A stretch of 64,000 bases of DNA, taken from positions 868,001 to 932,000 of the forward strand of contig NZ_CP041742.1 of assembly GCF_007556775.1 (NCBI RefSeq), given 5' to 3'. The number at the start of each line of letters is the position of its first letter. The first letter of the stretch is position 1. The translations under genes were made by a program, and so were the position numbers. The notes beneath the pieces are model-generated. The model was given only the letters and a program-made list of their open reading frames with translations, was not told the origin of the DNA and searched no databases. Shown here one piece after another: positions 43,545 through 52,625 of the stretch. Source of the DNA: Lysobacter lycopersici. GTDB lineage: Bacteria; Pseudomonadota; Gammaproteobacteria; Xanthomonadales; Xanthomonadaceae.

Positions 43545-44252
43545 TCAGCCCGAGACCGCGACCCCGAACCAATGCCCCACCGCCGCGGCGAAGGCCATCG
43601 CCAGTGCGCTCCACAGGCAGACCCGCAAGGCGCCGCGCACCATCGAGGCCCCACCGACCCGCGCCGCGAGCGCTCCGAGTACCGCAAGACAGAACAGCGA
43701 CAGCCCCGTCACCCAACGCCCCGCGGTCGCAGTTGGGGCGAGCATCACGATCGCGATCGGCAGCAGTGCGCCGATGGCGAATGCGGCTGCCGAGGCCAGC
43801 GCGGCCTGCACCGGGCGCGCGCGCAACGTATCGGTGATGCCGAGTTCGTCGCGGGCGTGAGAGGCGAGCGCATCGTGCGCGGTGAGCTGGGTCGCGACCT
43901 GCTCGGCGAGTTCGTGGCTGAGTCCGCGCTTGATGTAGATCGCGGTCAGCTCGCGGTGTTCGCCATCGGGATAGTGCTCGAGCTCCCAGCGTTCCTTGGC
44001 GAGGTCGGCGGCTTCGGTGTCGGCCTGTGAACTGACCGAAACGTATTCGCCCGCGGCCATCGACATCGCACCGCCAACCAGGCCCGCGAGTCCCGCGAGC
44101 AACACCTGCCGGTGGTCCGACTGCGCGGCCGCCACGCCGACCACGAGGCTGGCGGTGGACACGATGCCGTCATTCGCGCCGAGCACCGCGGCGCGCAACC
44201 AGCCCGCATGCCCTCCGCGATGCCGTTCCGGCTTGTGCGCGCTGCGCTTCAT
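43545..44252 (-). CDS. VIT1/CCC1-family Fe/Mn transporter
   Basis: This 235-residue protein has the VIT family motif GHAGWLRAAVLGANDGIVSTASLVVGVAAA, GGAMSMAAGEYVSVSSQADTE, a cytoplasmic helical region with acidic residues (AKERWELEHYPDGEHRELTAIYIKRGLSHELAEQVATQL), and three more hydrophobic helices, five in total. The family moves ferrous iron or manganese, in bacteria perhaps out of the cytoplasm. It starts one base after the ffh stop and lies in the same transcript, which is an unusual place for it. Confidence 0.92.
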   Translation of the reverse strand: MKRSAHKPERHRGGHAGWLRAAVLGANDGIVSTASLVVGVAAAQSDHRQVLLAGLAGLVGGAMSMAAGEYVSVSSQADTEAADLAKERWELEHYPDGEHRELTAIYIKRGLSHELAEQVATQLTAHDALASHARDELGITDTLRARPVQAALASAAAFAIGALLPIAIVMLAPTATAGRWVTGLSLFCLAVLGALAARVGGASMVRGALRVCLWSALAMAFAAAVGHWFGVAVSG

Positions 44253-44253
44253 G

Positions 44254-45621
44254 TCAACGGAAAGGCATTCCGCCGCGCCCGCCCATCATTCCCGACAGCC
44301 CGCGCATCATCCCCTTCATGCCGCCGCGGCCGAGCTTGCCCATCATCTTTTCCATCTGCTGGTACTGCTTCATCAGCTTGTTGACGTCGGCCGGGGTCAG
44401 CCCGGCGCCGCGGGCGATGCGCGCGCGCCGCGAGCCGTTGATGAGCGTCGGGTTGCGGCGCTCCTTCTTCGTCATCGAATTGATGATCGCGATCTGACGC
44501 GGGATTTCCTTGCCCGTGACCTGGTTCTTCACGTGGTCGGGGATCTGGCCCATGCCCGGCAGCTTGTCCATCAATCCGGACAGGCCGCCCATGTTCTGCA
44601 TCTGCTCGAGCTGGTCGCGCAAGTCGTTGAGGTCGAAGCGCTTGCCCTTGGCGACCTTCTCCGCGAGCTTCGCCGCCTTGTCCTTGTCGACTTGCTGTTC
44701 GACCTGTTCGACCAGGCCGAGCACGTCGCCCATGTCGAGGATGCGGCCGGCCGCGCGCGCCGGATGGAACACGTCCAGGCCGTCAGTCTTCTCGCCGGTG
44801 CCGACGAACTTGATCGGCTTGCCGGTGATGGTGCGAACGGACAACGCCGCGCCGCCGCGCGCATCGCCGTCGGTCTTGGTCAGCACCACGCCGGTGAGCG
44901 GCAGCGCTGCGCCGAAATGCTTGGCGGTGGCCGCCGCGTCCTGGCCGGTCATCGAATCCACCACGAACAGGGTTTCGACCGGATTCACCGCCGCGTGCAG
45001 CGCCTTGATCTCGGCCATCATCGCTTCGTCGATGCTGGTGCGGCCGGCGGTATCGACGATCAGCACGTCCACGTAGGACTTGCGCGCATCGTCGATCGCG
45101 GCTTTCACGATCGCTTCGGGTTTCTGCGAGGCATCGGACGGAAAGAACAGCACGTCGACCTGTTGCGCCAGCGTCTGCAATTGCTCGATCGCGGCCGGGC
45201 GATAGACGTCCGCCGACACGACCATCACCTTCTTCTTGCGCTTTTCCTTGAGGTGGCGCGCGAGCTTGGCGACGGTGGTGGTCTTGCCCGCGCCCTGCAG
45301 GCCGGCCATCAGCACCACCGCCGGCGCCGGCACGTTGAGGTTCAGTTCGCTCGCCTGCGAGCCCATGACCGCAGCGAGTTCGTCGCGCACGACCTTGATC
45401 AGCGCCTGCCCCGGCGTCAGCGACTTCAGCACTTCCTGGCCGACCGCGCGCACCTTGATGCGCTCGACCAAGGCCTGCACCACCGGCAACGCGACGTCCG
45501 CCTCGAGCAGCGCGATGCGCACCTCGCGGGTGGCTTCGCGGATGTTCTCCTCGGTGAGGCGGCCGCGGCCGCGCAGGCGGTCGATGGTGCCGGAAAGGCG
45601 CTGGGTCAGGGATTCGAACAT
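44254..45621 (-). CDS. ffh: Signal recognition particle protein Ffh
   Basis: Ffh binds 4.5S RNA and targets membrane proteins to FtsY. The 455-residue protein has the N-domain MFESLTQRLSGTIDRLRG, GTPase motifs GLQGAGKTTTVAKLA, DTAGRTSIDEAMM and TKTDGDARGGAAL, then the methionine-rich M-domain (QMQNMGGLSGLMDKLPGMGQI, MKQYQQMEKMMGKL, MMGGRGGMPFR). The start ATG at 45621 gives the usual MFESLTQRL. It is divergent from the CcsA-like gene. Confidence 0.98.
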   Translation of the reverse strand: MFESLTQRLSGTIDRLRGRGRLTEENIREATREVRIALLEADVALPVVQALVERIKVRAVGQEVLKSLTPGQALIKVVRDELAAVMGSQASELNLNVPAPAVVLMAGLQGAGKTTTVAKLARHLKEKRKKKVMVVSADVYRPAAIEQLQTLAQQVDVLFFPSDASQKPEAIVKAAIDDARKSYVDVLIVDTAGRTSIDEAMMAEIKALHAAVNPVETLFVVDSMTGQDAAATAKHFGAALPLTGVVLTKTDGDARGGAALSVRTITGKPIKFVGTGEKTDGLDVFHPARAAGRILDMGDVLGLVEQVEQQVDKDKAAKLAEKVAKGKRFDLNDLRDQLEQMQNMGGLSGLMDKLPGMGQIPDHVKNQVTGKEIPRQIAIINSMTKKERRNPTLINGSRRARIARGAGLTPADVNKLMKQYQQMEKMMGKLGRGGMKGMMRGLSGMMGGRGGMPFR

Positions 45622-45683
45622 GCGGGCGGGTCGTGCAACGGGACGCGGATTATAGCGGCGGGCCTTTGTGCGACACTTCTTCG

Positions 45684-46472
45684 ATGACAATCGTTCTCAT
45701 CGCCATCGGGCTGTACCTGCTCGCGACCGGCTGGCTGGTCGTGTCGCTGCGACGCGAGGACGCGGATTCCCGTGGTTGGCTGTTGCCGGCCAACCTCGCC
45801 CTGCTGCTGCACGGCGCCACCCACTACCTCGCGTGGCGCAGCACTGGTTACACCGATTTGCATTTCTTCGCTGCGTTGTCGCTGGTCGGGCTCGGCATGG
45901 CCGTGTTGACCGCGATCGTGGGTGCCTACGGCCGGATGCGCGCACTGGGCGTGTTGGTGTTCCCGCTCGCGGCGCTGGTGCTGCTGGGTTACGGCCTGTA
46001 CGGGCATTCGACCCGGCCCGATCCGCTGGACTGGCGCCTGCTGCTTCACGCATGGCTGGCGCTGCTGGCCTACGCCACGCTCGCCATCGCGGCCCTGCTC
46101 GCGATCATGCTGTGGCTGCAGGAACGCGCATTGCGCCGCCACCAGCGACACGCCTGGTTGCGCGCATTCCCGCCGCTGACCGAACTCGAAACCCTGCTGT
46201 TCCGCACGATCGCCGTCGGCTTCGCGCTGCTGACGCTGACCCTGCTCACCGGCGTGCTGTTCGTCGAGAACCTGTTCGCCCAGCATCTGGTGCACAAGAC
46301 CGTGCTCAGCCTGCTCTCATGGCTGGTATTTGGCGGATTGCTGCTCGGCCGCTGGCGGCGCGGCTGGCGCGGCGGCATTGCCGTGCGCTGGACCCTGATC
46401 GCGATGGGTCTGTTGTTGCTGGCCTTTTTCGGCAGCCAGTTCGTGCTGGAATTACTGTTGCATAGAAGTTAA
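45684..46472 (+). CDS. Cytochrome c assembly-like membrane protein (CcsA/YpjD family)
   Basis: This 262-residue protein has eight hydrophobic helices and keeps the family core HAWLALLAYATLAIAALLAIMLWLQERALRR, LETLLFRTIAVGFALLTLTLLTGVLF and HKTVLSLLSWLVFGGLLLGRW. Histidines in HGATHYLAW, HSTRP and HKTVLS may bind heme. The gene is divergent from ffh with 62 bases between, the normal arrangement in many gammaproteobacteria (YpjD next to ffh). The role in heme handling is not proven. Confidence 0.9.
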   Translation: MTIVLIAIGLYLLATGWLVVSLRREDADSRGWLLPANLALLLHGATHYLAWRSTGYTDLHFFAALSLVGLGMAVLTAIVGAYGRMRALGVLVFPLAALVLLGYGLYGHSTRPDPLDWRLLLHAWLALLAYATLAIAALLAIMLWLQERALRRHQRHAWLRAFPPLTELETLLFRTIAVGFALLTLTLLTGVLFVENLFAQHLVHKTVLSLLSWLVFGGLLLGRWRRGWRGGIAVRWTLIAMGLLLLAFFGSQFVLELLLHRS

Positions 46473-46508
46473 ATCATTGTAATTAAAAGAAAATTGCGCG
46501 AACAGTTC

Positions 46509-46531
46509 CAAATCGTATATTTGCCTTGACA
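46509..46531 (+). promoter_or_regulatory. Inverted repeat and -35 box upstream of marR
   Basis: CAAAT-CGTAT-ATTTG (46509-46523) is a perfect inverted repeat, and TTGACA (46526-46531) follows at once. A weak -10-like CATCAT sits 17 bases later (46549-46554), so transcription would start very close to the marR ATG. The repeat is a candidate binding site for the MarR protein of this operon. Confidence 0.5.
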
Positions 46532-46562
46532 ACTTTTGCACGGACGCGCATCATGCCGCGCC

Positions 46563-47027
46563 ATGCAATCCCCGACCCCCGACCTGAGCGCCTGCGGTTC
46601 CTCGCTCGGCCTGCTGTTCCGGCAGGTCCGCGACGCGCTGCGCGATGCGATGGAGCGCGAGTTGGCCGCGAACGGCCATGACCTCACGCTCAGCCAGTAC
46701 ATCACCCTGAAGAAGCTGCATTACGGCACCGCCAGCGCGAGCGAACTGGCGCAGGCCGCGGAGCTGAACCCCGGGGCGATGACCCGCCTGCTCGACCGGC
46801 TCGAGGCGATCGGGCTGGTGCAACGCGAGGCGCATCCCTCCGATCGCCGCGCGTTGCGCATCGTGCTGACCGCGCGCGGCCAGGCGATCTGGCCGGAACT
46901 CGAAACCTGCGCCGACCGCGTGCGCGAACGCGCGCTCGCCGAACTCGACGCCGAGCAGCGCACGGAACTCGTGCGCATGCTCGAACACGTGCACGCCAAC
47001 CTCTCCGGCAACGACCGCCAACCATGA
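46563..47027 (+). CDS. MarR-family transcriptional regulator
   Basis: This 154-residue regulator has the winged-helix core LTLSQYITLKKLHYGTASASELAQAAELNPGAMTRLLDRLEAIGLVQREAHPSDRRALRIVLT, flanked by dimerising helices. It most likely represses the efflux operon that follows, and itself, until a toxic compound binds. The start ATG at 46563 (MQSPTPD) is used; a TTG at 46536 would fall within the promoter. It overlaps the outer-membrane-factor gene by 4 bases. Confidence 0.93.
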   Translation: MQSPTPDLSACGSSLGLLFRQVRDALRDAMERELAANGHDLTLSQYITLKKLHYGTASASELAQAAELNPGAMTRLLDRLEAIGLVQREAHPSDRRALRIVLTARGQAIWPELETCADRVRERALAELDAEQRTELVRMLEHVHANLSGNDRQP

Positions 47028-48514
47028 CCCCTTCCCGCACCAAGTTCCGCAGCATGTCCGTGGCGCTTGCGACCGCATTGCTCGCCGCCTGCGCCAGCAC
47101 CGGCGGCCTGCAACCCGCTGCCGAACCGCATCCCATCGACGACCACGTCGTGACCCGCAGCCTCTCCGGCGCGCCGCTCAGCCCGGCCGAATTCCCCGCC
47201 CAGGACTGGTGGCGTTCGCTCGGCGATCCGCAGCTCGATGCGTTGATCGCCGAGGCCTTGCAGGGTTCGCCCACGCTGGCAGCCGCCGACGCGCGCGTGC
47301 GCAAGGCCCAGGCCCAGGCCGGTCTCGCCGACGCCGAGCGCAAGCCGACCATCGGCGCCAGCGGCCAGTACGTCGTGGCGCAGTTGCCGTCCGGCCTCGC
47401 CGGCGACGAAATCGGTGGCCAGTTGATGCACAACGCGGTGCTGATGCTCGACTTCAAGTGGCCGCTCGATGTCTGGGGCGGCAAGCGCGCCGACTACATG
47501 GCTGCGCTCGGCCAGGCGCATGCCGGCGAAATCGAGGCACAGGCCGCGCGATTGACCCTGGCCGCGAACGTGGCGCGCAGCTACGTCGCGCTGGCGCAGG
47601 CCTTCGACGGCCTCGATGTCGCCAACCGCGAAGCGGCGCGTAGCGAAAGCTTGCTCGGCCTGAGCCGACAGCGGGTCAAGGCCGGAATCGACAGCCAGTT
47701 GTCGGTGCGCAACGCCGAGGTTTCCATCGCCACCGCGAAGGCGCAAGCCGAAGTCGCGCAGCAGCAGATCGACAGCCTGCGCAACACCATCGCCGCGCTG
47801 CTCGGCGCAAGCCCGGATCGCGGCCTTGCGATCGAACGCCCGCGCCTGCTGCAGGCGCCGGCGCCGGGATTGCCCTCGGTGTTGCCGAGCGAACTGCTCG
47901 GCCATCGCCCCGACGTGGTCGCAGCGCGCTGGCGGGTGGAAGCCGCCGCGCAGGGCATCAAGTCGGCGAAGGCGAAGTTCAAGCCCAGCATCGACCTGAG
48001 CGCGCTCGTCGGCCTCGCCGCCACCGGTTTCTCCGGCTTGTTCGACAACGATGCGCTGCTCGGTTTCGGCGGTCCTGCGATCAGCCTGCCGATCTTCGAG
48101 GGCGGCCGGTTGCGCCAGAACCTCGCGTCGCACGACGCCGATTACGACCTCGCGGTCGCGGGCTACGACCAGACCGTGGTCGACGGCCTGCACCAGGTGG
48201 TCGACGCGGTGCAGGCGATCCGCGCGCTCGACGCGCAAGCCGCATCGCTGGAACAGGCGCGCGCCGCGGCGGCTTCGGCCTACGACCTCGCCGGCAAGCG
48301 CTACCACGCCGGCCTCGCCAATCAGCTCGACGTGCTCGCGGTGCAGAAGCCGCTGCTGCAGATCGAACAGCAACTCGTCGGCGTGCACGCGCAACGCTAT
48401 GCCGCCGCCATCGACCTCGACCAGGCGCTGGGCGGCGGACTGCAACCCACCACGCCGCAATCGTCCGATTCCATCGGATCCACTTCCTCTACCTCTCCTG
48501 CGACCACGCCATGA
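47024..48514 (+). CDS. Outer-membrane efflux lipoprotein (NodT/OprM-type)
   Basis: This 496-residue outer-membrane factor forms the exit channel of a tripartite pump. It starts with a lipoprotein signal (FRSMSVALATALLAACAST, lipobox LLAAC), then two repeated beta-barrel/alpha-barrel halves, with DWWRSLGDPQLDALIAEALQGSPTLAAADARVRKAQAQAGL and the second repeat KLAGKRYHAGLANQLDVLAVQ-type helix. It is encoded between marR and the adaptor gene with 4-base overlaps on both sides. Confidence 0.94.
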   Translation: MTPSRTKFRSMSVALATALLAACASTGGLQPAAEPHPIDDHVVTRSLSGAPLSPAEFPAQDWWRSLGDPQLDALIAEALQGSPTLAAADARVRKAQAQAGLADAERKPTIGASGQYVVAQLPSGLAGDEIGGQLMHNAVLMLDFKWPLDVWGGKRADYMAALGQAHAGEIEAQAARLTLAANVARSYVALAQAFDGLDVANREAARSESLLGLSRQRVKAGIDSQLSVRNAEVSIATAKAQAEVAQQQIDSLRNTIAALLGASPDRGLAIERPRLLQAPAPGLPSVLPSELLGHRPDVVAARWRVEAAAQGIKSAKAKFKPSIDLSALVGLAATGFSGLFDNDALLGFGGPAISLPIFEGGRLRQNLASHDADYDLAVAGYDQTVVDGLHQVVDAVQAIRALDAQAASLEQARAAAASAYDLAGKRYHAGLANQLDVLAVQKPLLQIEQQLVGVHAQRYAAAIDLDQALGGGLQPTTPQSSDSIGSTSSTSPATTP

Positions 48515-49701
48515 CCACCGAACCGAATCCCGAAGCGAAAAACACCGCGGCGAAATCCGGCGGCAACGGCAAACGCCGCAAGGCGCTGACGATCCTCGCC
48601 GTAACCGTCGTGGTCGCCGGCATCGCCTGGCTGCTCTATCACCTGCTGTACGGACGCTGGCACGAGGACACCAACGACGCGTACGTGCAGGGCAACGTGG
48701 TTACGGTGACGCCGCAGGTTGGCGGCACCGTGGTCGGCATCGCGGTCGACGACGGCATGAAGGTGCAGGCCGGTCAGGTGCTGGTGCGCTTCGACCACAC
48801 CGACACCGACGTCGCCTACCAGCAGGCGGTCGCCAACCTCGCCAACACCGTGCGCCAGGTGCGCGGCCTGTACAAGGCTGTCGATGCCGGCCAGGCCGAC
48901 ATCGCCGCACGTCGCGTGGCGCTCGAGCAGGCGCGCGCGGACGTCGCCCGCCGCAGCGGCCTCGTCGCCAGCGGCGCGGTTTCGGCCGAGGAGCTCGCGC
49001 ATGCCCGCGCGCAACTCGCCGCCGCCGAAGCCGCGTTGTCCGCGTCGCAGGAAACCACCGCGCGCAACCGCGCCCTGGTCGACAACAGCACGCTCGCGGC
49101 CAACCCACAGGTGCAGGCCGCGGCCGCGCAGTTGCGCCAGGCCTACCTCGCCGCACAGCGCGCGCAGATCGTGGCGCCGGTGTCGGGCTACATCGCCAAG
49201 CGCAACGTGCAGCTCGGCCAGCGCATCGCCCCGGGAACGCCTCTGATGGCGATCGTGCCGCTCGACGAAGTCTGGGTAGACGCGAACTTCAAGGAAACGC
49301 AATTGAAGAAGTTGCGCCTGAACCAGCCGGTCGAACTCACGTCCGAACTCTACGGCGACGACGTCGTCTTCCACGGCAAGTTGCAAAGCCTGGGCATGGG
49401 TACCGGCAGCGCCTTTTCGCTTCTGCCCGCGCAGAACGCCAGCGGCAACTGGATCAAGATCGTGCAACGCGTGCCGGTGCGCATCGCGCTCGACGGCAAG
49501 GAACTGCACGAGCACCCGTTGCGCCTGGGCCTGAGCATGGACGTGGACGTGAACCTGCGCGACAAGGGCGACGGCCTGCTGCCGACGACCACCGACAACG
49601 GCAAGGGCCTGGTCACCGATGCGTACGCGCAGCAGTTGTCGAAGGCCGACGCGCTGATCGACGGCATCATCCGCGACAACCTCGGCGGCGGTTCGCGCTA
49701 A
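48511..49701 (+). CDS. emrA: EmrA/HlyD-type membrane-fusion adaptor
   Basis: This 396-residue adaptor links the inner-membrane pump to the outer-membrane channel. It has a basic N-terminus and one transmembrane segment (ALTILAVTVVVAGIAWLLYHLLYG), then TNDAYVQGNVVTVTPQVGGTVVGIAVDDG (biotinyl-lipoyl half), a long coiled coil (about 105-215) and the barrel domain APVSGYIAKRNVQLGQRIAPGTPLMAIVPLDEVWVDANFKETQLKKL. The latter segment is characteristic of EmrA. It starts on the stop of the outer-membrane gene. Confidence 0.93.
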   Translation: MTTEPNPEAKNTAAKSGGNGKRRKALTILAVTVVVAGIAWLLYHLLYGRWHEDTNDAYVQGNVVTVTPQVGGTVVGIAVDDGMKVQAGQVLVRFDHTDTDVAYQQAVANLANTVRQVRGLYKAVDAGQADIAARRVALEQARADVARRSGLVASGAVSAEELAHARAQLAAAEAALSASQETTARNRALVDNSTLAANPQVQAAAAQLRQAYLAAQRAQIVAPVSGYIAKRNVQLGQRIAPGTPLMAIVPLDEVWVDANFKETQLKKLRLNQPVELTSELYGDDVVFHGKLQSLGMGTGSAFSLLPAQNASGNWIKIVQRVPVRIALDGKELHEHPLRLGLSMDVDVNLRDKGDGLLPTTTDNGKGLVTDAYAQQLSKADALIDGIIRDNLGGGSR

Positions 49702-49725
49702 ACCCACCGATCGAGTCGAACGAGA

Positions 49726-51321
49726 ATGTCCGCCGAGACCACGACCGAGGCGCCACCGCCCTCGCCGCCCGCCAATTCCGCGATGGGCATGCCCGGTTTC
49801 TCGCCGCCGAACCGGGCGCTGGCCACGATCGCCATCGCGATGGCGATGTTCATGCAGGTGCTGGACATCACCATCGCCAATGTTTCGCTGCCGACCATTG
49901 CCGGCAACCTCGGCGCCAGCGCCAACCAGGCGGTGTGGGTCATCACCTCGTTCGCGGTCAGCAATGCCATCGCCCTGCCCCTGACCGGCTACATGGTGCG
50001 GCGCTTCGGCGAGCTGCGGCTGTTCGTGTGGGCGACGCTCGCCTTCGCCATCGCCTCGCTGCTGTGCGGGCTCGCGAACTCGATGGGCACGCTGGTGGCC
50101 GCGCGCGCGTTGCAGGGCTTCGTCGCCGGGCCGATGTACCCGCTCGCGCAGGCGCTGATGATCTCGATCTATCCCCCGCAGAAACGCGGACAGGCGATCG
50201 CGCTGCTGGCGATGGTGACCGTGGTCGCGCCGATCGCCGGGCCGATCCTCGGCGGCTGGATCACCGACAACTACAGCTGGGAATGGATCTTCTTCATCAA
50301 CGTGCCGATCGGCATCTTCGTCAGCATGATGGTCGCGCGGCAGATGAAGGGCCGGCCGGAACGCCTCGACAAGCCGCGCATGGACTACGTGGGGCTGGCG
50401 ACGTTGATCCTCGGCGTCGGCGCGCTGCAGATCCTGCTCGACCTCGGCAACGACGAGGACTGGTTCCATTCGACCAGGATCGTGGTGCTGGCCATCGTCG
50501 CCGCGATCTCGCTCGTCGTGTTCGTGATCTGGGAACTGACCGACAAGGATCCGATCGTGGACCTGCGCCTGTTCCGGCACCGCAACTTCACCGCCGGCAC
50601 CGTTGCGATGGTCGTCGCCTACGCCGCGTTCTTCAGCGTCGGCATCCTCGTGCCGCTGTGGCTGCAGCGCAACCTCGGCTACACCGCGATCTGGGCCGGT
50701 TTCGCCACCGCGCCGATCGGCATCCTGCCGGTGCTGCTGACGCCCTTCGTCGGCCTGTACGCAGCGCGCTTCGACCTGCGCGTGGTCGCCAGCCTAGCGT
50801 TCGTGGCGATGGCGCTGACCAGTTTCATGCGCGCGGACTTCAACCTCGATGTCGATTTCCGCACCATCGCCGAAGTGCAGCTGTTCCAGGGCCTGGGCGT
50901 CGCGCTGTTCTTCATGCCGGTGCTCACGATCCTGCTTTCCGACCTGGAGCCGCATGAAATCGCCGCCGGTTCCGGCCTCGCGACCTTCGTCCGCAGCCTC
51001 GGCGGCAGTTTCGCCGCCTCGCTGACGACCTGGGCCTGGACCCAGCGCGGCACGGTCCATCACGCCCATCTCACCGAGCACATCGCCGCGACCGACCCGG
51101 CGATGCTCGAAACCGTGTCGCGCATCGGTGGCGGCGACCTGCAGCGCGGCGCGGCGATGCTCGACTACCAGATCGCGAACCAGGCGGCGCAGATCGGCTT
51201 CAACGAGATCTTCCACCTGCTCGGGATCATCTTCCTGGTCGTGATCGCCTTCGTGTGGTTCGCCAAGCCGCCGTTCGCGGCCAAGCCCGGTGGCGGCGCG
51301 GCGGCCAGCGGCGGGCATTGA
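49726..51321 (+). CDS. emrB: EmrB-type DHA2 multidrug transporter
   Basis: This 531-residue, 14-helix DHA2 transporter exports hydrophobic drugs through EmrA and the outer-membrane factor. It has the MFMQVLDITIANVSLPTIAGNLGAS first helix with the conserved Asp, FGELRLFVWATLAF, LQGFVAGPMYPLAQALMIS, APIAGPILGGWITDNYSWEWIFFINVP and a C-terminal WFAKPPFAAKP. It lies 24 bases after emrA and completes the operon marR-outer-membrane factor-emrA-emrB. Confidence 0.95.
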   Translation: MSAETTTEAPPPSPPANSAMGMPGFSPPNRALATIAIAMAMFMQVLDITIANVSLPTIAGNLGASANQAVWVITSFAVSNAIALPLTGYMVRRFGELRLFVWATLAFAIASLLCGLANSMGTLVAARALQGFVAGPMYPLAQALMISIYPPQKRGQAIALLAMVTVVAPIAGPILGGWITDNYSWEWIFFINVPIGIFVSMMVARQMKGRPERLDKPRMDYVGLATLILGVGALQILLDLGNDEDWFHSTRIVVLAIVAAISLVVFVIWELTDKDPIVDLRLFRHRNFTAGTVAMVVAYAAFFSVGILVPLWLQRNLGYTAIWAGFATAPIGILPVLLTPFVGLYAARFDLRVVASLAFVAMALTSFMRADFNLDVDFRTIAEVQLFQGLGVALFFMPVLTILLSDLEPHEIAAGSGLATFVRSLGGSFAASLTTWAWTQRGTVHHAHLTEHIAATDPAMLETVSRIGGGDLQRGAAMLDYQIANQAAQIGFNEIFHLLGIIFLVVIAFVWFAKPPFAAKPGGGAAASGGH

Positions 51322-51335
51322 TCACGCGGTCCGGA

Positions 51336-51869
51336 TCAGGGCGAATCCGGTTCTTCATTCCCCTTCTGTTCCGCCGCTTCCTCCCCGGCTTCGGCTGCCT
51401 GTTCCGCGGCTTCTTCCTTCGCCTCCGCTTCCTGTTCCTCGAACCATTCGCGGGCGCTCGCTTCCTCGTCCGGCTTCACCTGGTGCTCGATCCACGGATC
51501 GCCGGCGTCGTTGCGATAGCGGATCGTGTGCTTGCGCGAATCGACTTCGTAGAATTTGAACGCACCGCGGAGCTTGGTCAGCAGCATGACCGGCGCGGTC
51601 AGCACGATGCCGGCCACCAGCTGTCCCTTGCGCAGCGCCAGCGGCAGGATGCCGTAAAAAGGAGGCGCAGCGGGGCTGGCCGATTCGGTCGCGCGGAAGG
51701 CGAAATGGCCGAATGTCGTCCGGCCGACCCTCGTGGACGCCGGCAATTCGAGCGTCTTGTCCTCGAGTTCGAACTTCGTGCCCGGGTTGGGCGAACTGAT
51801 CGTCGACATCGACGAACACGCGACCAGCAATGCGGCGGCGCACGAGATCGCGGCGTTCCTGGCTCGCAT
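51336..51869 (-). CDS. Small lipoprotein with acidic tail, paralogue A
   Basis: This 177-residue protein has a lipoprotein signal (AAISCAAALLVACSS). The body shares several blocks with the next gene: APPFYGILPLAL, LRGAFKFYEVD, HTIRYR and DPW....VKPDEEA. A hydrophobic segment (QLVAGIVLTAPVMLLTKL) may contact the membrane. The end is a Glu/Ala-rich stretch (about 140-177) absent from the paralogue, likely a helix or disordered. Function unknown. The gene converges on emrB. Confidence 0.8.
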   Translation of the reverse strand: MRARNAAISCAAALLVACSSMSTISSPNPGTKFELEDKTLELPASTRVGRTTFGHFAFRATESASPAAPPFYGILPLALRKGQLVAGIVLTAPVMLLTKLRGAFKFYEVDSRKHTIRYRNDAGDPWIEHQVKPDEEASAREWFEEQEAEAKEEAAEQAAEAGEEAAEQKGNEEPDSP

Positions 51870-52041
51870 TGCCCTTCTCCCCGCAACCGGACGCGAAAGC
51901 GTTTATGCCACAACGGAGGTCAAGGCCGCATTCGCGAATGCCGCAAGGGTTTGCAAGTGGTCGTTCGCCGCGAAGTCGCCGGTGACACGGCCGGGGGCCG
52001 GGCACGGCCCGGCAACCTCGGCCATGCGGCATCGCTGGATA

Positions 52042-52509
52042 TCAAGGCGAAGCCGTCGTCCCGCTCGTCTGTTGCCGACCCTCGAAGTAGGCGCGGGCCC
52101 TGGCTTCTTCCTCGGGCTTGACCTGATAGCTGTTCCACGGATCGCGTTCGTCATCGCGATAGCGGATCGTGTGGCTGCGCACGTCGACTTCATAGAACTT
52201 GAACGCGCCCCGGAGGTTGAAGAACAAGGCCGGGGCGAAAAAAATGATGTCGGTCGCCATGTGCCCGCCTTTCAGCGCCAAGGGCAAAATGCCATAAAAA
52301 GGCGGCGCGGAAGCATCATAGGTTTCGGTAGCCTTGAATTCGTAATTGCCGAAGCTCGTTCCGCGGATATGGGCGTTCGCGGGCAAATTCAGGCTTCGAT
52401 CCTTGAGCACCAGCGTGGTCGGCTTCTGGGCGGCCGTGATCGTCGCCATCGACGAGCACGCTGACAGCAACATGACACCGCATGCCAATGCGGCATTCTT
52501 GAGTCTCAT
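52042..52509 (-). CDS. Small lipoprotein, paralogue B
   Basis: This 155-residue lipoprotein (LACGVMLLSACSS) is clearly paralogous to the gene at 51336-51869: both share APPFYGILPLAL, a hydrophobic segment before LRGAFKFYEVD, HTIRYR, DPW and VKP.EEA, in the same order. It lacks the acidic tail. The two are direct neighbours on the same strand, indicating a tandem duplication. Function is unknown; it may be a structural or stress-related envelope protein. The ATG at 52509 is used because it opens the signal peptide. Confidence 0.8.
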   Translation of the reverse strand: MRLKNAALACGVMLLSACSSMATITAAQKPTTLVLKDRSLNLPANAHIRGTSFGNYEFKATETYDASAPPFYGILPLALKGGHMATDIIFFAPALFFNLRGAFKFYEVDVRSHTIRYRDDERDPWNSYQVKPEEEARARAYFEGRQQTSGTTASP

Positions 52510-52625
52510 CCTCGTCCCCTCGCTTGTACGGTTGTTGAAAGCAGCCCCGCGATCCGCGGCACGCGCCAGGCTCCCCGGCCTGGTGGCCCGATTATGCACC
52601 TGGAACCAAGCCACGGCGGGTCAGT

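Noticed and set aside
39394-51321. The two DHA2 transporters considered as one duplicated operon
   Set aside because: They lie 9 kb apart on opposite strands, differ in sequence, and only the second has adaptor and outer-membrane partners.
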